Notes under the pieces: generated by a model | Told to the model about the DNA's origin: nothing | Seen by the model: only the letters and a program-made list of their open reading frames with translations | Databases searched by the model: none | Program-made: the position numbers and the translations under genes | DNA from: Kalmusia sp. IMI 367209 | Taxonomy: Eukaryota > Ascomycota > Dothideomycetes > Pleosporales > Didymosphaeriaceae | Assembly (NCBI GenBank): GCA_027946365.1 | Contig: JAPEUQ010000015.1 | Coordinates: 310,001-374,000, forward strand | DNA length: 64,000 nucleotides | Direction: 5' to 3' | Part shown: piece by piece, positions 10,345 through 22,245 of the stretch | How the letters are laid out: each line of letters begins with the position of its first letter | Numbering within the stretch: position 1 is the stretch's first letter

Positions 10345-12603
10345 ATGCCGAAAGAGCCCCAGCAAAAACCCGGCGGGCCTCGCCAGAGGCCCGTATCTTG
10401 CAAGTTCTGCCGCACGCGGAAGCTCCGTTGTAGCAGAGAGTCCCCTTGTTCCAACTGTCTATCCCGCGGTATAGCATGCGAGCTGGAACAGGCAGTGAAC
10501 AATGGCTGTAGTGTAGATGATGGCGACAAGGCGGAATTGCTTGAGCGGATCCGAAAGCTGGAGGCGATTGTGGAACAAAACACTAAATTGAATACTTTGC
10601 CAAGCCAGAGCTCACCACCTATCTCGAACCCGTTATCGAATTCCTTGCACGACCACGCGTTAGGAACATTCAGAGAAGCCGCAAAACAGGCTGAAAAGCA
10701 ATCGACTCCGTCTCCTAGCCAGCAATTAGATCAAGATTTTGCTTGGTTGGAGAGCATCTACGATGGTACTGATTGCGCGGTAAGCACACCCTTGCAGGTG
10801 AAAATCCCAGAGCTGATTATCACCAGTCAGATGCGATTCCGTCCACGAAAGTTGGGTTTCGCGTCTGCTCCTTCCAACTTGTTGCAGAAGTAGAGCAGTT
10901 CATCACTGGGTCATCCTCTTCCGACCCGTCGATTATATTTTGGTTACCAGAGTACTCAGAAGCGAGAATTCTTCTGAAGAAGTTCGTAAGAGATATCGAA
11001 CACGTGCATCATGTTGTTCTTACTCCCTCGCTTCCGGCTACACTCGATCGCGCATATGCGTCTCTTGCTGGACAATGCCAGATCAAATCCGGCGAAATGA
11101 TCTTATTGCTCAGTATTTTTGCAGCAGCTATGCACTCATGGACTTCGGACGACTGTCTCTCACTTGGGCTCTTCACGACATCTGCGGAACCTCATAGAAG
11201 ATCAGCATTATGGGTCAAGGCGACTGAAGACCTGCTGGATATCGCACACCGAACTACTCGAATATCGATAGAAGGCGTACAAGGACTCATCATTGTGACG
11301 TTCATCGTCGCAAGCTACAAGGGCTTCTCGAGGAGGTGCTGGTTTCTTATGAATAACGCGCTTTGCCTAGCACGCGAGATAGGCCTTCACTGCATTGACC
11401 ACCCGTCCAACGCTGATCACGCTAACACAGCGGAAGCAGAAGTTGGGAGAAGAGTCTGGTGGTATCTCGTCGCATCTGATTGGTAGGTCATAAGCTTTTG
11501 TGCACGTCAGATCCTAACAACCCAACAGGGCAATGGCTACGAAGTTCAGTGGTTTAGCCCGGGGCACCTATACATGCCACAAACGGCACATGATGACCAA
11601 CGAGCCTCTTAACCTGGACGATGAAGATATTGTCGACGGTATGCCTCGGGTGGGAAGGCCACTCTCGCATCCAACGTCTATGTCATATTTTTTACTTCGA
11701 ATTCGCTTGAATGCAATCTCCCGGAATGTCGTAGACCGCGCACCTCTCTTATCAGCTCTGCCCAATGGCTCAAGCTACGAAGTCATCATGGACATCGACA
11801 CGGAGATGCAGCAGCTGCTGAACGACATCCCTGCATTCTTTAAAATGACACCGTTTGAAGTAGCTGGACGATACAAATTCAGCGACGAAAAGGCCAAAAC
11901 CATTGTCCGCCAGGGAAACGACTTCCTGACCATATTTTATGCTACGCGTTGCAAACTTCATCTGCCCTATGCCCGCCGCGGTTTCACCGAGCCAGAGTAC
12001 GCAACTTCACGCGACTTGTGCATTCAGTCCGCCCGCCTCATCATCCAAACCGAATCCGAATACCAACACCAAGGGATTGACAAGATAGGGGAACGTTATA
12101 AACCTTTGCTCTACAGCATGACTGTCTTCATGGCATGTACTATTCTGCTCATGGAATACTGCCACCGCAAAGTGACCCCAGGCCACGGCCAAGCAGATCC
12201 ACGTACGGAAATATGCAAAGCGATCACAATGTTGGAATCAGCGCGTTCAGAAAGCGAGATCGCGAGCAAATTCTTAGACTCCCTGGTCACAGTGCTGCTA
12301 AAAAATGGCATCGCGCCGCCGAAGAGGTATCAACAACAGACACCGACGACCTTGTCCAGCGATGAAATCACGTCGTCGTATACAAGCACGGCTGAAAATG
12401 CATTGCCAATGACGCCGCTGAGTGGCTCGCAGCTAGCAACATCGGCGGTGGGAGGAGAGATGACTTGTACTGGAGGTTTCGCTGCATTAGAACCGGGGTC
12501 AGATTTAAATGATCTTGTGAAAACGATTGATCAGGGTATTGATGTTGGAATGATCGAGTGGGACGATATCTTTATGGGGCTTGGGGACTCCGCATTCATG
12601 TAG
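10345..12603 (+). CDS. Zn2Cys6 fungal transcription factor
   Basis: Three exons give 715 residues: 10345-10765, 10831-11482 and 11529-12603. Residues 19-45 form the binuclear zinc cluster, Cys-x2-Cys-x6-Cys-x5-Cys-x2-Cys-x6-Cys. A short coiled-coil linker follows (ELLERIRKLEAIVEQNTKL). The middle region matches the fungal-specific transcription factor domain, with the typical GRRVWWYLVASDW motif, whose Trp codon is split by the second intron. The first intron (65 nt) was placed to join the SIYD frame to the KVGFRVC frame. The ATG at 10345 is the first in-frame ATG; upstream openings are GTG. The acidic C-terminus could be an activation region. Targets are unknown; the divergent exporter is the obvious candidate. 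Confidence 0.85.
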
Positions 12604-12772
12604 GAGATTGTGTTGGGAGTCTTTTGATGTTATGATTCTCTATGCGATAGATACCCTAGGTTTGGGCCGCGTCAAAATACATTCAACTATCCGTATGTGT
12701 CTAAAGAACGTCTTGATGCTATATTGGTCCTATTCGATTTCTCCGGTGCCTTCGTGCTCAACATCGTACTAA

Positions 12773-14260
12773 TCATCCTTGGCGTTTCCTAAACCCACCC
12801 AAAGCCTCTTCCTGGCCCCACCGCTGCTTGAGCGCATTGGTGACTTGAACCTCTGGCGTAGTTTCCTTCACGGGAAGTTGAAATTCTTCAATGTCGTAGA
12901 TGCCTACGCGGAACTTTTCCTATGCAGAGTAAGAAAAGTATCGTTAATGGTGGTAGGGGTGACTGACCAAGTCCCACTCTCGAGCGGACAACTGGAAGAA
13001 ATTTACAATAGGGCTAGAAATGTTTTCGGAATCGACATAAGGCGTAAGCACCCGTTCAAGCTCACTCTCAAGTGGAGGTCCTTGTCTCTTGTTACGCTGC
13101 AGAACCATTACTTTGCTTCCAGCATGAATAAGATTGTAGACAGGTAGCCGAAGCGCCTCCAGAAGATTCAGCATGTGGATTCTGTTCAAACGATTCCTGC
13201 GTGTATCGGACTGACTGAGGATGTAATTCGCTTCCAGATGAATCTCCACCCGTAGCACGTTCTTGCGTTCGATCGAAAGTAGAGGCATCAAGCGCTCATG
13301 TAGTATTGCACCGCGATAGTGCGAGCATTTTACAGAGATATTTCGAATGTAGGCAGCCGGCCGCAGCTCGAGGTTGAACGGGTCGTCATTGAGTACATAA
13401 GGTAGGGATGGCAGCGAGTCGAACCGAAAAACCTGATTCTTGTAGTATATTTGAGCAATTTCACGGGCCATCTTTTCACCAACGAATGTCGGATCCATGA
13501 CCCAGGAATTTGGCTGCAAGTCTTCTTGTTTGTTGAAGTAGTCGTCATGGCGGTACTCTTTCATAGGGTCATAACAGTCGACAATGATCTTCTTATCAGG
13601 ATCCAGCCGCAGAGCCAAGATGAGATGGGAGTAGACCATATCCCTAATTTCCCGGGGCAAGTTTCGAGAATAGACTGTTTTCGCAGATGCCAAGCAGATG
13701 GGACTAGCGTAGGAATCCATGATACGTTTACTATGCCTGTCGATGCCATTAGCAATTGAGCGCCGACGCTTGTCGAAAGGAACTTGCTCGGTCAAACTCC
13801 TGATTTCCCACTCTATCAATTTTCTTCTATTAAAGGCTTGGAAGCTCAGGTACCAGTGCTGATCATAGATTTTCCAGTTCTTCATAGGCCAGACTCGCAA
13901 TAAATTTCCCCCAGTGTATTCCAGATTATACGTGTCCCCGATATGCTCTGTTTCTCCCCCTTCTATGGACTCAAATGACTTCCTATTGGGCCTCGATTCA
14001 GCATTCATTGTAGGAGGATCTGCCTTTTTAGATATCGCACTGGCGAGCTTGTTGAAGAATCGCAATGACTCTAGAGTACGTGGGGCATTGTCGTCATAGT
14101 ATTCCTCGTATTTTTCTAGTCTGGCACGCGGGCCTACAGAGTCATGCGCCTTGACGAAAAAATCATCGGCTTTCTTTTGCACTATGCGCGCGGCTGCTAA
14201 TTTAATTTTTCGGTCATCCAAGGCCTTAAGGACACCAATCACCTCGCTTTCGGTCGCCAT
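12773..14260 (-). CDS. Hypothetical protein with F-box/2EXR-like LPREIRDMVY motif
   Basis: Two exons, 12968-14260 and 12773-12919, give 479 residues. The 48-nt intron joins AREWDL to EKFRVGIYDIEEF. The first 100 residues are charged and helical. At about residues 203-215 lies NLPREIRDMVYSHL, a motif shared by many short fungal proteins of the F-box-like/2EXR class. The following region, with RLDP, FRFDSLPSLPYVLN and ISVKCSHY elements, is typical of lineage-expanded Dothideomycete hypotheticals. No catalytic motif is visible. A protein-interaction role is possible but unproven. The second exon ends in a Lys/Arg/Gln-rich tail. Confidence 0.7.
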
Positions 14261-14595
14261 AACGAGCAGTTGATGTTCGTCAAATGTGGTTGTTTAGAGA
14301 TCCTAAGGGCAGTGATTTTTTTGTGCTCTATGATAAGTATATCGAAAAGCGGGTTGTAGAAAGTTTGACCGCTCTTTCGAACTGCTGTGCCGCCTGGGTG
14401 AATTACGGCGGACGATAAGCAGGTAGAAGGACAAAATTAAATCGGTTTTTTCCACCCTCAATATCTCTATCATTATACCTCTAAAATTAATAAAAAAAGG
14501 GCCTAATTGAATGCGCTTCATACGATTAAGTAATTCATGTGACATTCATAGAGCTGCAGCTTATATGGTAGGTGTAGGAGGTGGGTAAAGTTAGC

Positions 14596-14643
14596 GCCTA
14601 TAGCAAGGCTTATGCTAAGGCCTACGCTGAGGCATATAATAAG
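14596..14643 (+). repeat. Four-unit 12-nt tandem repeat
   Basis: Four consecutive 12-nt units are visible. In one frame they read Ala-Tyr-Ser-Lys, Ala-Tyr-Ala-Lys, Ala-Tyr-Ala-Glu and Ala-Tyr-Asn-Lys. Several differences between units are synonymous third-base changes. The frame is bounded by a TAG 15 nt upstream of the repeat and another 9 nt after it, so no intact gene is present. Confidence 0.6.
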
Positions 14644-15810
14644 GTACATCAATTTTAGTAAGGAGGTGCCCAGTAGCTCAAGCCGCGCATTCCGCGAATA
14701 AACCTAGAGCGTCTGTATGGCCATGTTTATGATCTGATTGTGACATGGAGGGATTTGGCGGTCGCGTATTGGCTTGATCAATCTGTCTACAGTTGTCCAT
14801 TTCATGTCCTTCGTATAATTTTCCATTTCATATCTTTATATGAGAATGCCTGATCTTTCGTACTGCCTCACGTCGTTGTCACGATTCGGCTTAGCCGAGA
14901 ACGCAGTAAAAGTCCGCTGCCCCGTTTTAATTCGCTGCGTTAGGCACCATACAAATATAGAATTCACGAAAATTGCAGAGTAACGCAGCTCAACACATAC
15001 AAAATAATCTCTGCATCGCCACACACTAAATCACTTCCGATATTCACTTCACTGCACCGAAGCGATACTCAAGGACACATAACGACTTCCTTACTCCAAA
15101 TCTCTTTAACCTAGCTATCTCCAATCCCTAGCCCCTAATAACCCGCGTAAAAGAGGGTCGCTGAAAATGGCCATCGCCTGTCCAAGAATTTCCCTAATAA
15201 TGCTTCTGTGAGAGACCTAGGGAAGGCCGTCGAAAAACGTTAGTTTCAGTAACATGTGTTGGATGGATTAAACTAAGGATTAGTATCTACGACCATCTTA
15301 CGTGGATCATGAATCCAATAGTGGGTAAGAAGACCACTCCCTGACGAAGACGGCGACGATTATAAACAACTGACCAGCCGTAATGCATGCGACCTAAGTC
15401 TTAGGCTTTTTAGCCATCGTCTACTAACAAACTACCTTATACTGTGTTAAAGCTGTTCTCATCATCTCCCATACAGAGTTTCAGATATTTTTATTGGATT
15501 CGTTCAAATGAAGTGTCAATGGAATGAATCTGAGGCGGCGTAGAATCTCCGAGCGCCGAACTCGGTCTGCTGCTCGCTAAACAATACCCGAAGCATCATA
15601 GCTCACCGTTCTTGGGTCCACATAACGGCTCCCATACCAAGTGATTTATCTAATCAGATCATTTGGAAGCGAGCAATACGAGACCATAGCCATCATGTCA
15701 AAGGGTGGGATACCTTGATGTTCAGCTGAGCTCGTGTGACTAGTTCACTTCCGGCTTCTATGATCCGATGTGGCGCTAGATGCAGCTTGGCTAGCCAAGG
15801 CAGCTAAACT

Positions 15811-15816
15811 ATATAG
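15811..15816 (+). promoter_or_regulatory. Candidate TATA element of the monooxygenase gene
   Basis: ATATAG lies 71-76 bp before the ATG at 15887, in a position suited to a TATA box with a short leader. Confidence 0.4.
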
Positions 15817-15886
15817 AAGTGCGATGCCATTGTCTCAACGTTGTGTGTATTTGTATCTAATACTGCCAGACGGGGGCATTCTCACT

Positions 15887-17766
15887 ATGAATGGAGGAAT
15901 TACTGTTGCAGTCATCGGACTAGGTAAGCGTCAACTATGACAGATTAAAGTACACAATTGACAGTATTTTCAGGACCTTTGGGACTGGTTACACTGAAGA
16001 ATCTTCTTGAGGAAGGGTTCGAAGTGACTGGTTTTGACCGTAACATATATGTCGGAGGCTTATGGCAGTATACGGAAGATGATAAGACCTCCGTGATGCA
16101 AAGTACTATCACAAACATCTCGAAAGAAAGGGCATGTACAGAACGTGAGCCATTCATGTTTTTTATCTAACAAATATACATAGGGCTGCTTTACCGATTT
16201 TCCTTTCCCAAAAGGTGATAGACTCCGTGACTATGACTAGATATCGAAATGCTAAGGAGATAGAAGATGTCCCGACACACCCCACAGCAGCACACGTTGA
16301 AAAGTATCTTGTAGATTATGTCCATCAGTTCAACTTAACCTCACGAATGCGACTGAACACCACCGTGCAAAAGATCTCATTCGATGTGGATCTCGAGAAG
16401 TGGGCCATTGCCATCCAAAACCATAAAACGGAATACTTTGACAAAGTGGTCGTCGCAACAGGCGTTAACAATGTCCCTAGCATACCAGTTATCAGAAGGA
16501 TCGAGAATTTTGAGGGGCAATGCATACACTCGCGAGCCTTCAAAAGGTTACTTTCCCATGCCCTTCTTCATTTCATATTTGACTTGAATCCAGACCATCC
16601 GACTTCAAAGGCAAAAAGGTCATGGTCATTGGCTTCGCAAATACTGCTGCTGATACTGCCACTCAACTCGTTGGACATGCGTCAAAGATATATCTGTCTC
16701 ATCGACGCGGTAACTGCATCGTAAGCAGTTTCCTATGATTTTCCCCTACAAAACATCTTGAATATCATGCTGAACTCAGCATTTTTTCTGATGCGTTTAC
16801 TGTCGTTGCTGATTGGTGCAGATCCCACGCGTTGTTAACGGTCGTGCCTCGGACCATTCGCTCACTTACCGTTTGTCCGTCATACAAGATGTCATGTGGC
16901 GATACCTCCCAGGCACTGCAGAATCCATGTTGAACAAAATTGTAAAGAAGCTTCAGGACAAATGCTTCACTCTGCGGCCGGAATGGGGCTTCCAACCAGC
17001 CCCTAGCTTGAAGCAAACTATTCTAATTGTATCCGACGATCTCATTTCCCACCTTGAGAACGGGAGCATTAAATCAGTTCCTGGTGTAAAGCGTATCACA
17101 CAGGGAAAGCAAATTGAGCTTGAGAATGGAGATACCGTGGAGGTAGACACCATCATCTTTTGCACAGGGTACAAACCCGATTTCAGCATCCTCGAACCAG
17201 AATATGATCCCACGGCCTCGACGACCAAGGAATGGTCAGAATCCAAAGGTTCAAACGGAAAGCCGCTCCCACGTCTCTACCAGAATATTTTTAGCCTGGA
17301 AAGACCAGAGAGCCTGGCTTTTATGGGGTGCGTTGCATTTACTTTCCCAGCATTTCAAATTTACGATATGGCAACCATGGCCCTTGCGCAGATTTGGAAA
17401 GGCAACACTACCCTCCCATCGAAATCCGAAATGGTAAAAGCAGTTGATCACCATCATGCGTGGGTGTGCGAGCTTGCGAAGAGTGGCAGTGTGTATCCTG
17501 GAATTGTGAAGCCTGGTCCATGGATGCACTGGGCGAACGTAACTGCCGGCACAGGTATCGATGAGAATCTTGGATACGGGTTGAAGGGGTGGTGGTTCTG
17601 GCTTAGCGATTGGAAGTTTTGCAATCTGCTCATGGGTGGGATATATAGCCCGCATATGTTGAGACTTTTCGATGGGCAGAGGAAGAAGTGGGATGGTGCT
17701 AGAGATGCCATCATCAAGGCGAATGAGACCGCAAGCGGAAGTGTGAACAAGGTTAAACATGCTTAG
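15887..17766 (+). CDS. Flavin-containing monooxygenase (FMO)
   Basis: Six exons give 526 residues: 15887-15923, 15974-16131, 16184-16214, 16264-16546, 16594-16720 and 16822-17766. The N-terminal FAD Rossmann motif is GLGPLG, split by intron 1. The FMO region CFTDFPFPKEDVPTHPTAAH is assembled across introns 2 and 3. The second dinucleotide-binding motif follows intron 4 (VIGFANTAAD), where the usual Gly-x-Gly-x-x-Gly pattern has become Gly-x-Ala-x-Thr-Ala. FCTGYKPDF is the conserved ATG-like C-terminal motif. The enzyme should oxygenate N, S or carbonyl groups using NADPH and O2. Intron 2 has a GC donor (see findings). No biosynthetic backbone gene is adjacent, so the pathway is unknown. Confidence 0.85.
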
Positions 17767-18733
17767 ATTGGAAAGAGAAGCTTGTATTTACAATGATCGT
17801 TCTCACGAAATTACCCAAAGCAATGGCACCAAGGTTTTGAGAACAATATGGTAATCCACTACACTATCTACTTAATAGATTAGCGATAAGCGGAACGTTA
17901 ATGTGATATGAAAACAGTTCGCTCGACTATGGCGGAGCAAATCGCTCGGTACCCGCGAGAGAAGATATTTAATAATACTAAATATATAAGCACGATGGTA
18001 GACCAAAGAAGGTCTACAACAATCTAGCTAGAAGTGAAATAGTCTTGTAATATCCAGTGCTGGCTGTGAAATCTTTCATAGCCGAGACAATGCTTTCTAA
18101 AGACAATCAGGGTGTATACGGATGCTTCCAATCACGCTGAACATTGACAATAGGTGAATCGATCATGACGAAAATACTTGATTGCTGGGATAGGGCGAGA
18201 GGATTGATGATGTTCGTGATGTTGGTCACTTAGCCTCCACAAAAGATGGACTTGGAAAAGAATAAAGGAAATTTTAAGAGAAGTGAACTCAAAATTAGAA
18301 AATGCTATAAGTATTCAAAGAAGAATGTTCGCTTATCGTTTGAGACACAATTTTAGGATAGGCTAAAATAAGAAAAGAAGAGCTTCCTTGCTTGCTTGCT
18401 AAGAGAAACGTAAATAACCTCATCATTCACGATGAAGAGGATACCAACGTAGCGCAGAATGTATTCTTGAAGACAACGAAAGATAATTTCCAGATTGCAC
18501 AGCACTAAATCATTGAGGCTTTACTGCAATTGAATTGTTCTATGTTGTTAAGTAACACAGTAACGATTTTATGAGCGCTATTAGGCTGGAATGTTTCATC
18601 AGCGCATATCATGGAAGATGTGAAACAGTGAGAATCTTTGATAACTTCGTGGCATGAGAGGGTAGAGATGCTAAAGTCTCATATCAAAAAGACAGAGTTC
18701 AAGTAAATATCTATAAATATACTTTTCCATAAT
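17767..18733. other. AT-rich convergent intergenic region
   Basis: The 3' flanks of the monooxygenase and HET genes. It is AT-rich with short CTTG repeats near 18390. No gene was seen. Confidence 0.5.
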
Positions 18734-20743
18734 CTACAGTAGCTCTATTTCTTCCATCGCTATGCTTTCTCCGTACTGCTCAGTGCTGCGGAACAACCCA
18801 ACGCGTTTCAGTCTAGGCTTATAGCCTTGCAAAAGTAAGCCAATAATACCAGACGATCTTTCTAGAGTAGTGAAACTTGTTGACTCTCTTTCTACTTCGA
18901 ATGTAAATAGCGTAAGTGTGTGCAATGGCTCTTTTATACTTTCCTTTTCCGTCTCCGTATCAAACCAGATTTCTGTGAGAATGAGAGAGCATGATTGAAT
19001 TTTCGGCGTACGATGACAGTAGCGTCTGGAGAGAATATTTGCAGGATATAGAAAGCCTTTGAGAACAAGCTTGCTTCCGAGGATCTCGCCATATGGGGTA
19101 AGGTCTGACTTCGGTACAGAACTACAGTGAACCACCTCGGCTTGACCAGCGATCTTCTCAACCCCTGCTACCGTATTTTCTAGCCCGACCAAGAACCGGA
19201 TTGGTCCGTCTATAGACGCCCAAGACCAACATGGGGCTGTATCCTTGTATCGATTGGTGGTATGTGGATATAAGCTTATCCAAGCTAGTGAATGTATAAG
19301 CCAACGAGACCAATTTCCGCTTATATATCGATCCTTCATCATTGCGTTAAACTTGGCCGCAATGGCGGATAAGGCAGGAAATTTGTCGCTCGAATATGTA
19401 ATTGCACGAAAAGAGTACTCTTCCACAATTGCGGTCCACATTTCTAATCGCTCAGCCTGGCTGAGAGCATTCTCTGGTGGCCTCATTAAAGACTCTCGAA
19501 AATCGCCCTGGGCTAGCCGCCGTTGCACATTATGCAAAGCACCTTTTGAACATCGACCTACGCTGGGGCGGTCTTTCAATGGAATACCCTCACTATCACT
19601 CTGGAATGCCTTAGTCGGACAAGACCAATGAACGTCACGAGCGCCGTAAATGAGCAGTCGAGGGGACAGTAAATGTTCCTGTAGCGTCCAAGCACGTGAG
19701 CTAATTGGGTCTCGATCGCCAGTTGCTGTTTGTTGTTGCAGAGCCACGGTCCCGGTCTTTCCATTCTTGCATCTAATGGGAAGATAGATGGTGGGCCAAT
19801 CCGTTCGGATGGATGCGGCCGGTCTTTCTCTGAGAAATCCTTCCTGAGCTTGGCTTGAACAAGCCGCAGAAATCGTTAGAGCTGCGTTGTGGTAGTAGTC
19901 TGCCATGCGAGACAATTCGTGCGCTTTGTCAAGATCTGAATCCTGGAGTATACAGATGGCATCTACCCACAGATATTGGATACCCATTTTTCGTGTGCAG
20001 ATAATTGCATCTTGAATGGTTTGAGGCAAGTCCTCCATGCGAAGTTGCTTCATGAAGCTCTGTATAGTATCTTTCTTGACCATAAAATTCGAAATGCCCC
20101 AGCAATACGTTAATACTGCATACGATGCCTTCCTATTTCCAATCGCAATGTACATAGTCTCTTCGACCCCGTCCACGCCAACGTCAATAACACGCGAGGG
20201 TAATACTGGAGAGTTAAGACGCTGACATTTCTCGTGGGTATCTTTACACTTGTTATACCACGTTGCAATGGTATGGAAGTGAGTTTCCGAGGGGGAGAAA
20301 TGTCGAAGAGGTTTATCTTTGATAACTTCAAGAGCAGGGTCATCTCCTAAACATACATATATGAGATCTAAACATTAATGTAGGTATTTGAAAGCTTACA
20401 TACCTGAGGCTGCCGTAACGCGATACGATAGCCAGTCTTTACGAAGCCTTCGCCCTGCCGCATCTGATGGCCATAATGCCAAAAGACAGTCCCCTCCAGG
20501 CCGCATCACAAGACTGGCCTCGAGAGTGACGTCACCACTCTCGTCATATTCATCTGACGCTAAGAACCCGGTTTCGAACCTTCTCTTGAGTTGAAAACAC
20601 ATTGGACAGCCATTGCGGATGGAATCATCGAGCTCCTGTGCATTTTTTCTCCATGATACCCTTCTCGTGTTAGGTTCGATACAAATACTTATGCATAGAT
20701 CGCATGCTTTAGCAGCTTGTCGAGCCGGAGAGAAAGAAGACAT
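18734..20743 (-). CDS. Heterokaryon-incompatibility (HET) domain protein
   Basis: Two exons, 20404-20743 and 18734-20346, give 650 residues; a 57-nt intron splits a Gly codon. The N-terminal region carries CDLCISIC and CPMCFQLK cysteine pairs. The HET domain follows, with its three hallmark blocks: YAVLTYCWG, then YLWVDAICILQD with YYHNAALTISAA, then a RAWTLQEHLLSPRLLIYG block. The C-terminal half is typical of long HET proteins, with TAPCWSWASIDG. HET proteins trigger growth arrest or cell death after fusion of unlike hyphae, usually through a partner domain or locus; no NACHT, WD or ankyrin domain is fused here. The frame is intact. Confidence 0.9.
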
Positions 20744-21578
20744 ATTTAGTAGAAGAGTCCTTGAAGGTAATTACTCAGGGATTTTGACTTATTGCTGATT
20801 TTGATTCTCATCACAGAGGTAGAGACTGGTTATATGTAAGGTCCACCTTCGACAGATCCTGAAGTGACGCGTATCAATATTTACATACTTGGAATTTCAA
20901 CGATGACCTACCCAGGGTACACCCGCCTTCTTACCGATAGCATCTACAATAAATAAGGAGGCGTTTTGTCGATACCATCATTGGTCGATACGATCTAAAT
21001 TAGGCATAGCCATGCAAGGCTGCGTTGAAGGCTGAGGGGAACCGCGGTAATTGATCGGCAAATTCTGACCTATAAGCTTTGCAGAGAACAGGCGGTAATT
21101 TCCGTTGACTGTTTGGAGTAGTTTGAACATATTCATAACCAGTACGCTTCGTTGATTTAACAAATCATGTCGCCCTCAATACTGGCTTTCAACCCAAGAT
21201 TTTCTTACATTGATAAATCTTAGTTTGTATACTCATCTGCTTTCGCCTGATTATGAGTCTCTGTAGTATCTCGCCGTCTGCAATTGTCAGACCAGGCTAT
21301 GTATTTATTTCGTGTATGCATGAGGGCTTGGCGCTTTCCCCGCCCAAGTTCGTCCAACGTGCCTCACATTTGAACTCTACCCCGACCTTTCTTTCGTCTC
21401 TATATTGAAGTGTCCTTAGGCGGATCTGCTTTGTAGCCAGTGTGTACATCGACTTACCGGAGAGGCGTGTACGCGCTCTTACCATTCTTCTAGTCCTTCA
21501 TGTTCTAGCACCAGGCTGGCCGCCACATCGCGTAGCGCATCGCTCGCCGCCGAGCTTATGAGCGACTGAAGGCATTAA
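20744..21578. other. Intergenic, HET promoter side
   Basis: Contains the upstream region of the HET gene. No coding frame of note. Confidence 0.5.
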
Positions 21579-21839
21579 ATGGATTTGGACGGATGTGAAG
21601 AGCTTCTACAAGCATGGTTCCCAACTACGCAGAACACAGAGCGGATACCTCTCGCTGAGCAAGACATCAGGGATATAGCACAGGTTCTGCTGCGCACTTC
21701 TGATGCTTCCTGGGGTCGAATACCAAGAAATTACAGTGTTCTCTAAATCATTGACCGAATCCAAGCAATTCGATATTGCCTCGACGAAGATATCACCGAT
21801 GTGTCGACAGCCAGCGCTAGAGCCAGAGGCGATATATAA
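21579..21839 (+). pseudogene. Broken fragment of a larger fungal protein
   Basis: An ATG at 21579 opens 55 codons with protein-like composition (ERIPLAEQDIRDIAQVL, then WGRIPRNYSVL) up to a TAA at 21744. The same frame then continues with IIDRIQAIRYCLDEDITDV to a second stop at 21837. The block pattern (Trp-x-Arg-Ile-Pro-Arg-x-Tyr-x-Val-Leu, then Ile-Asp-x-x) resembles an N-terminal block I associate with some large fungal proteins found near HET genes; this is recollection, not a search result. I read it as a truncated relic with an internal stop. Confidence 0.45.
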
Positions 21840-22245
21840 TACGACTAAGATTTATGAGACACATGTATGGTGACTACTTGTGTACAGCCAAAGATCTATT
21901 CCACTATAGCTCAATGAGTATGTACGTCTTCTATATGAGTACGTGTTCGAATCAAAATTCTGATCATGTTTGACTAGAATGAACGGGCTAAGTAAAGCCT
22001 CCACAAACTTATCGCTACTCAAAGGACTAGCTACCGCACAATGCACCCTACAGAAACTCCTCAGCACTATCAAGTAGCAGCCTATTCTACCAACGCCGAA
22101 GTTACCTCTACCCTTATTCCCTCCCTCATTTCGACTATGTAATGAAAAGACTACAACGAAGCAAGGCGATGATAAAGACAAAATTAATATTCACTGTCAA
22201 ATATTTACAATCGGAAATCTACTTGCATCACACTTCTTTCCCCCC
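21840..22245. other. Intergenic, no gene seen
   Basis: A short stretch near 21920-21955 vaguely recalls a tRNA D-arm and T-arm but cannot fold as a full tRNA. It is otherwise the 3' flank of the GH93 gene. Confidence 0.45.

Larger units (their letters stand above)
14261..15886. other. Gene-poor 1.6-kb stretch
   Basis: AT-rich sequence with no believable gene. It contains the four-unit 12-nt repeat at 14596-14643. The last 80 bp form the promoter of the monooxygenase. No transposase or reverse-transcriptase remnant was recognised. Confidence 0.5.

Noticed and set aside
16160..16240. FMO as a pseudogene with a frameshift near 16200
   Set aside because: A 49-nt intron at 16215-16263 and the GC-AG intron at 16132-16183 fully restore the conserved protein, so no frameshift is needed.
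7544..17766. Secondary-metabolite gene cluster (exporter, regulator, FMO)
   Set aside because: No PKS, NRPS, terpene synthase, DMATS or other backbone gene is present, and a hypothetical plus a gene-poor gap separate the FMO from the pair.
21890..21960. Possible tRNA gene
   Set aside because: AGCTCAATGAG and GTTCGAATC resemble D- and T-arm boxes, but the acceptor and anticodon stems cannot be formed.
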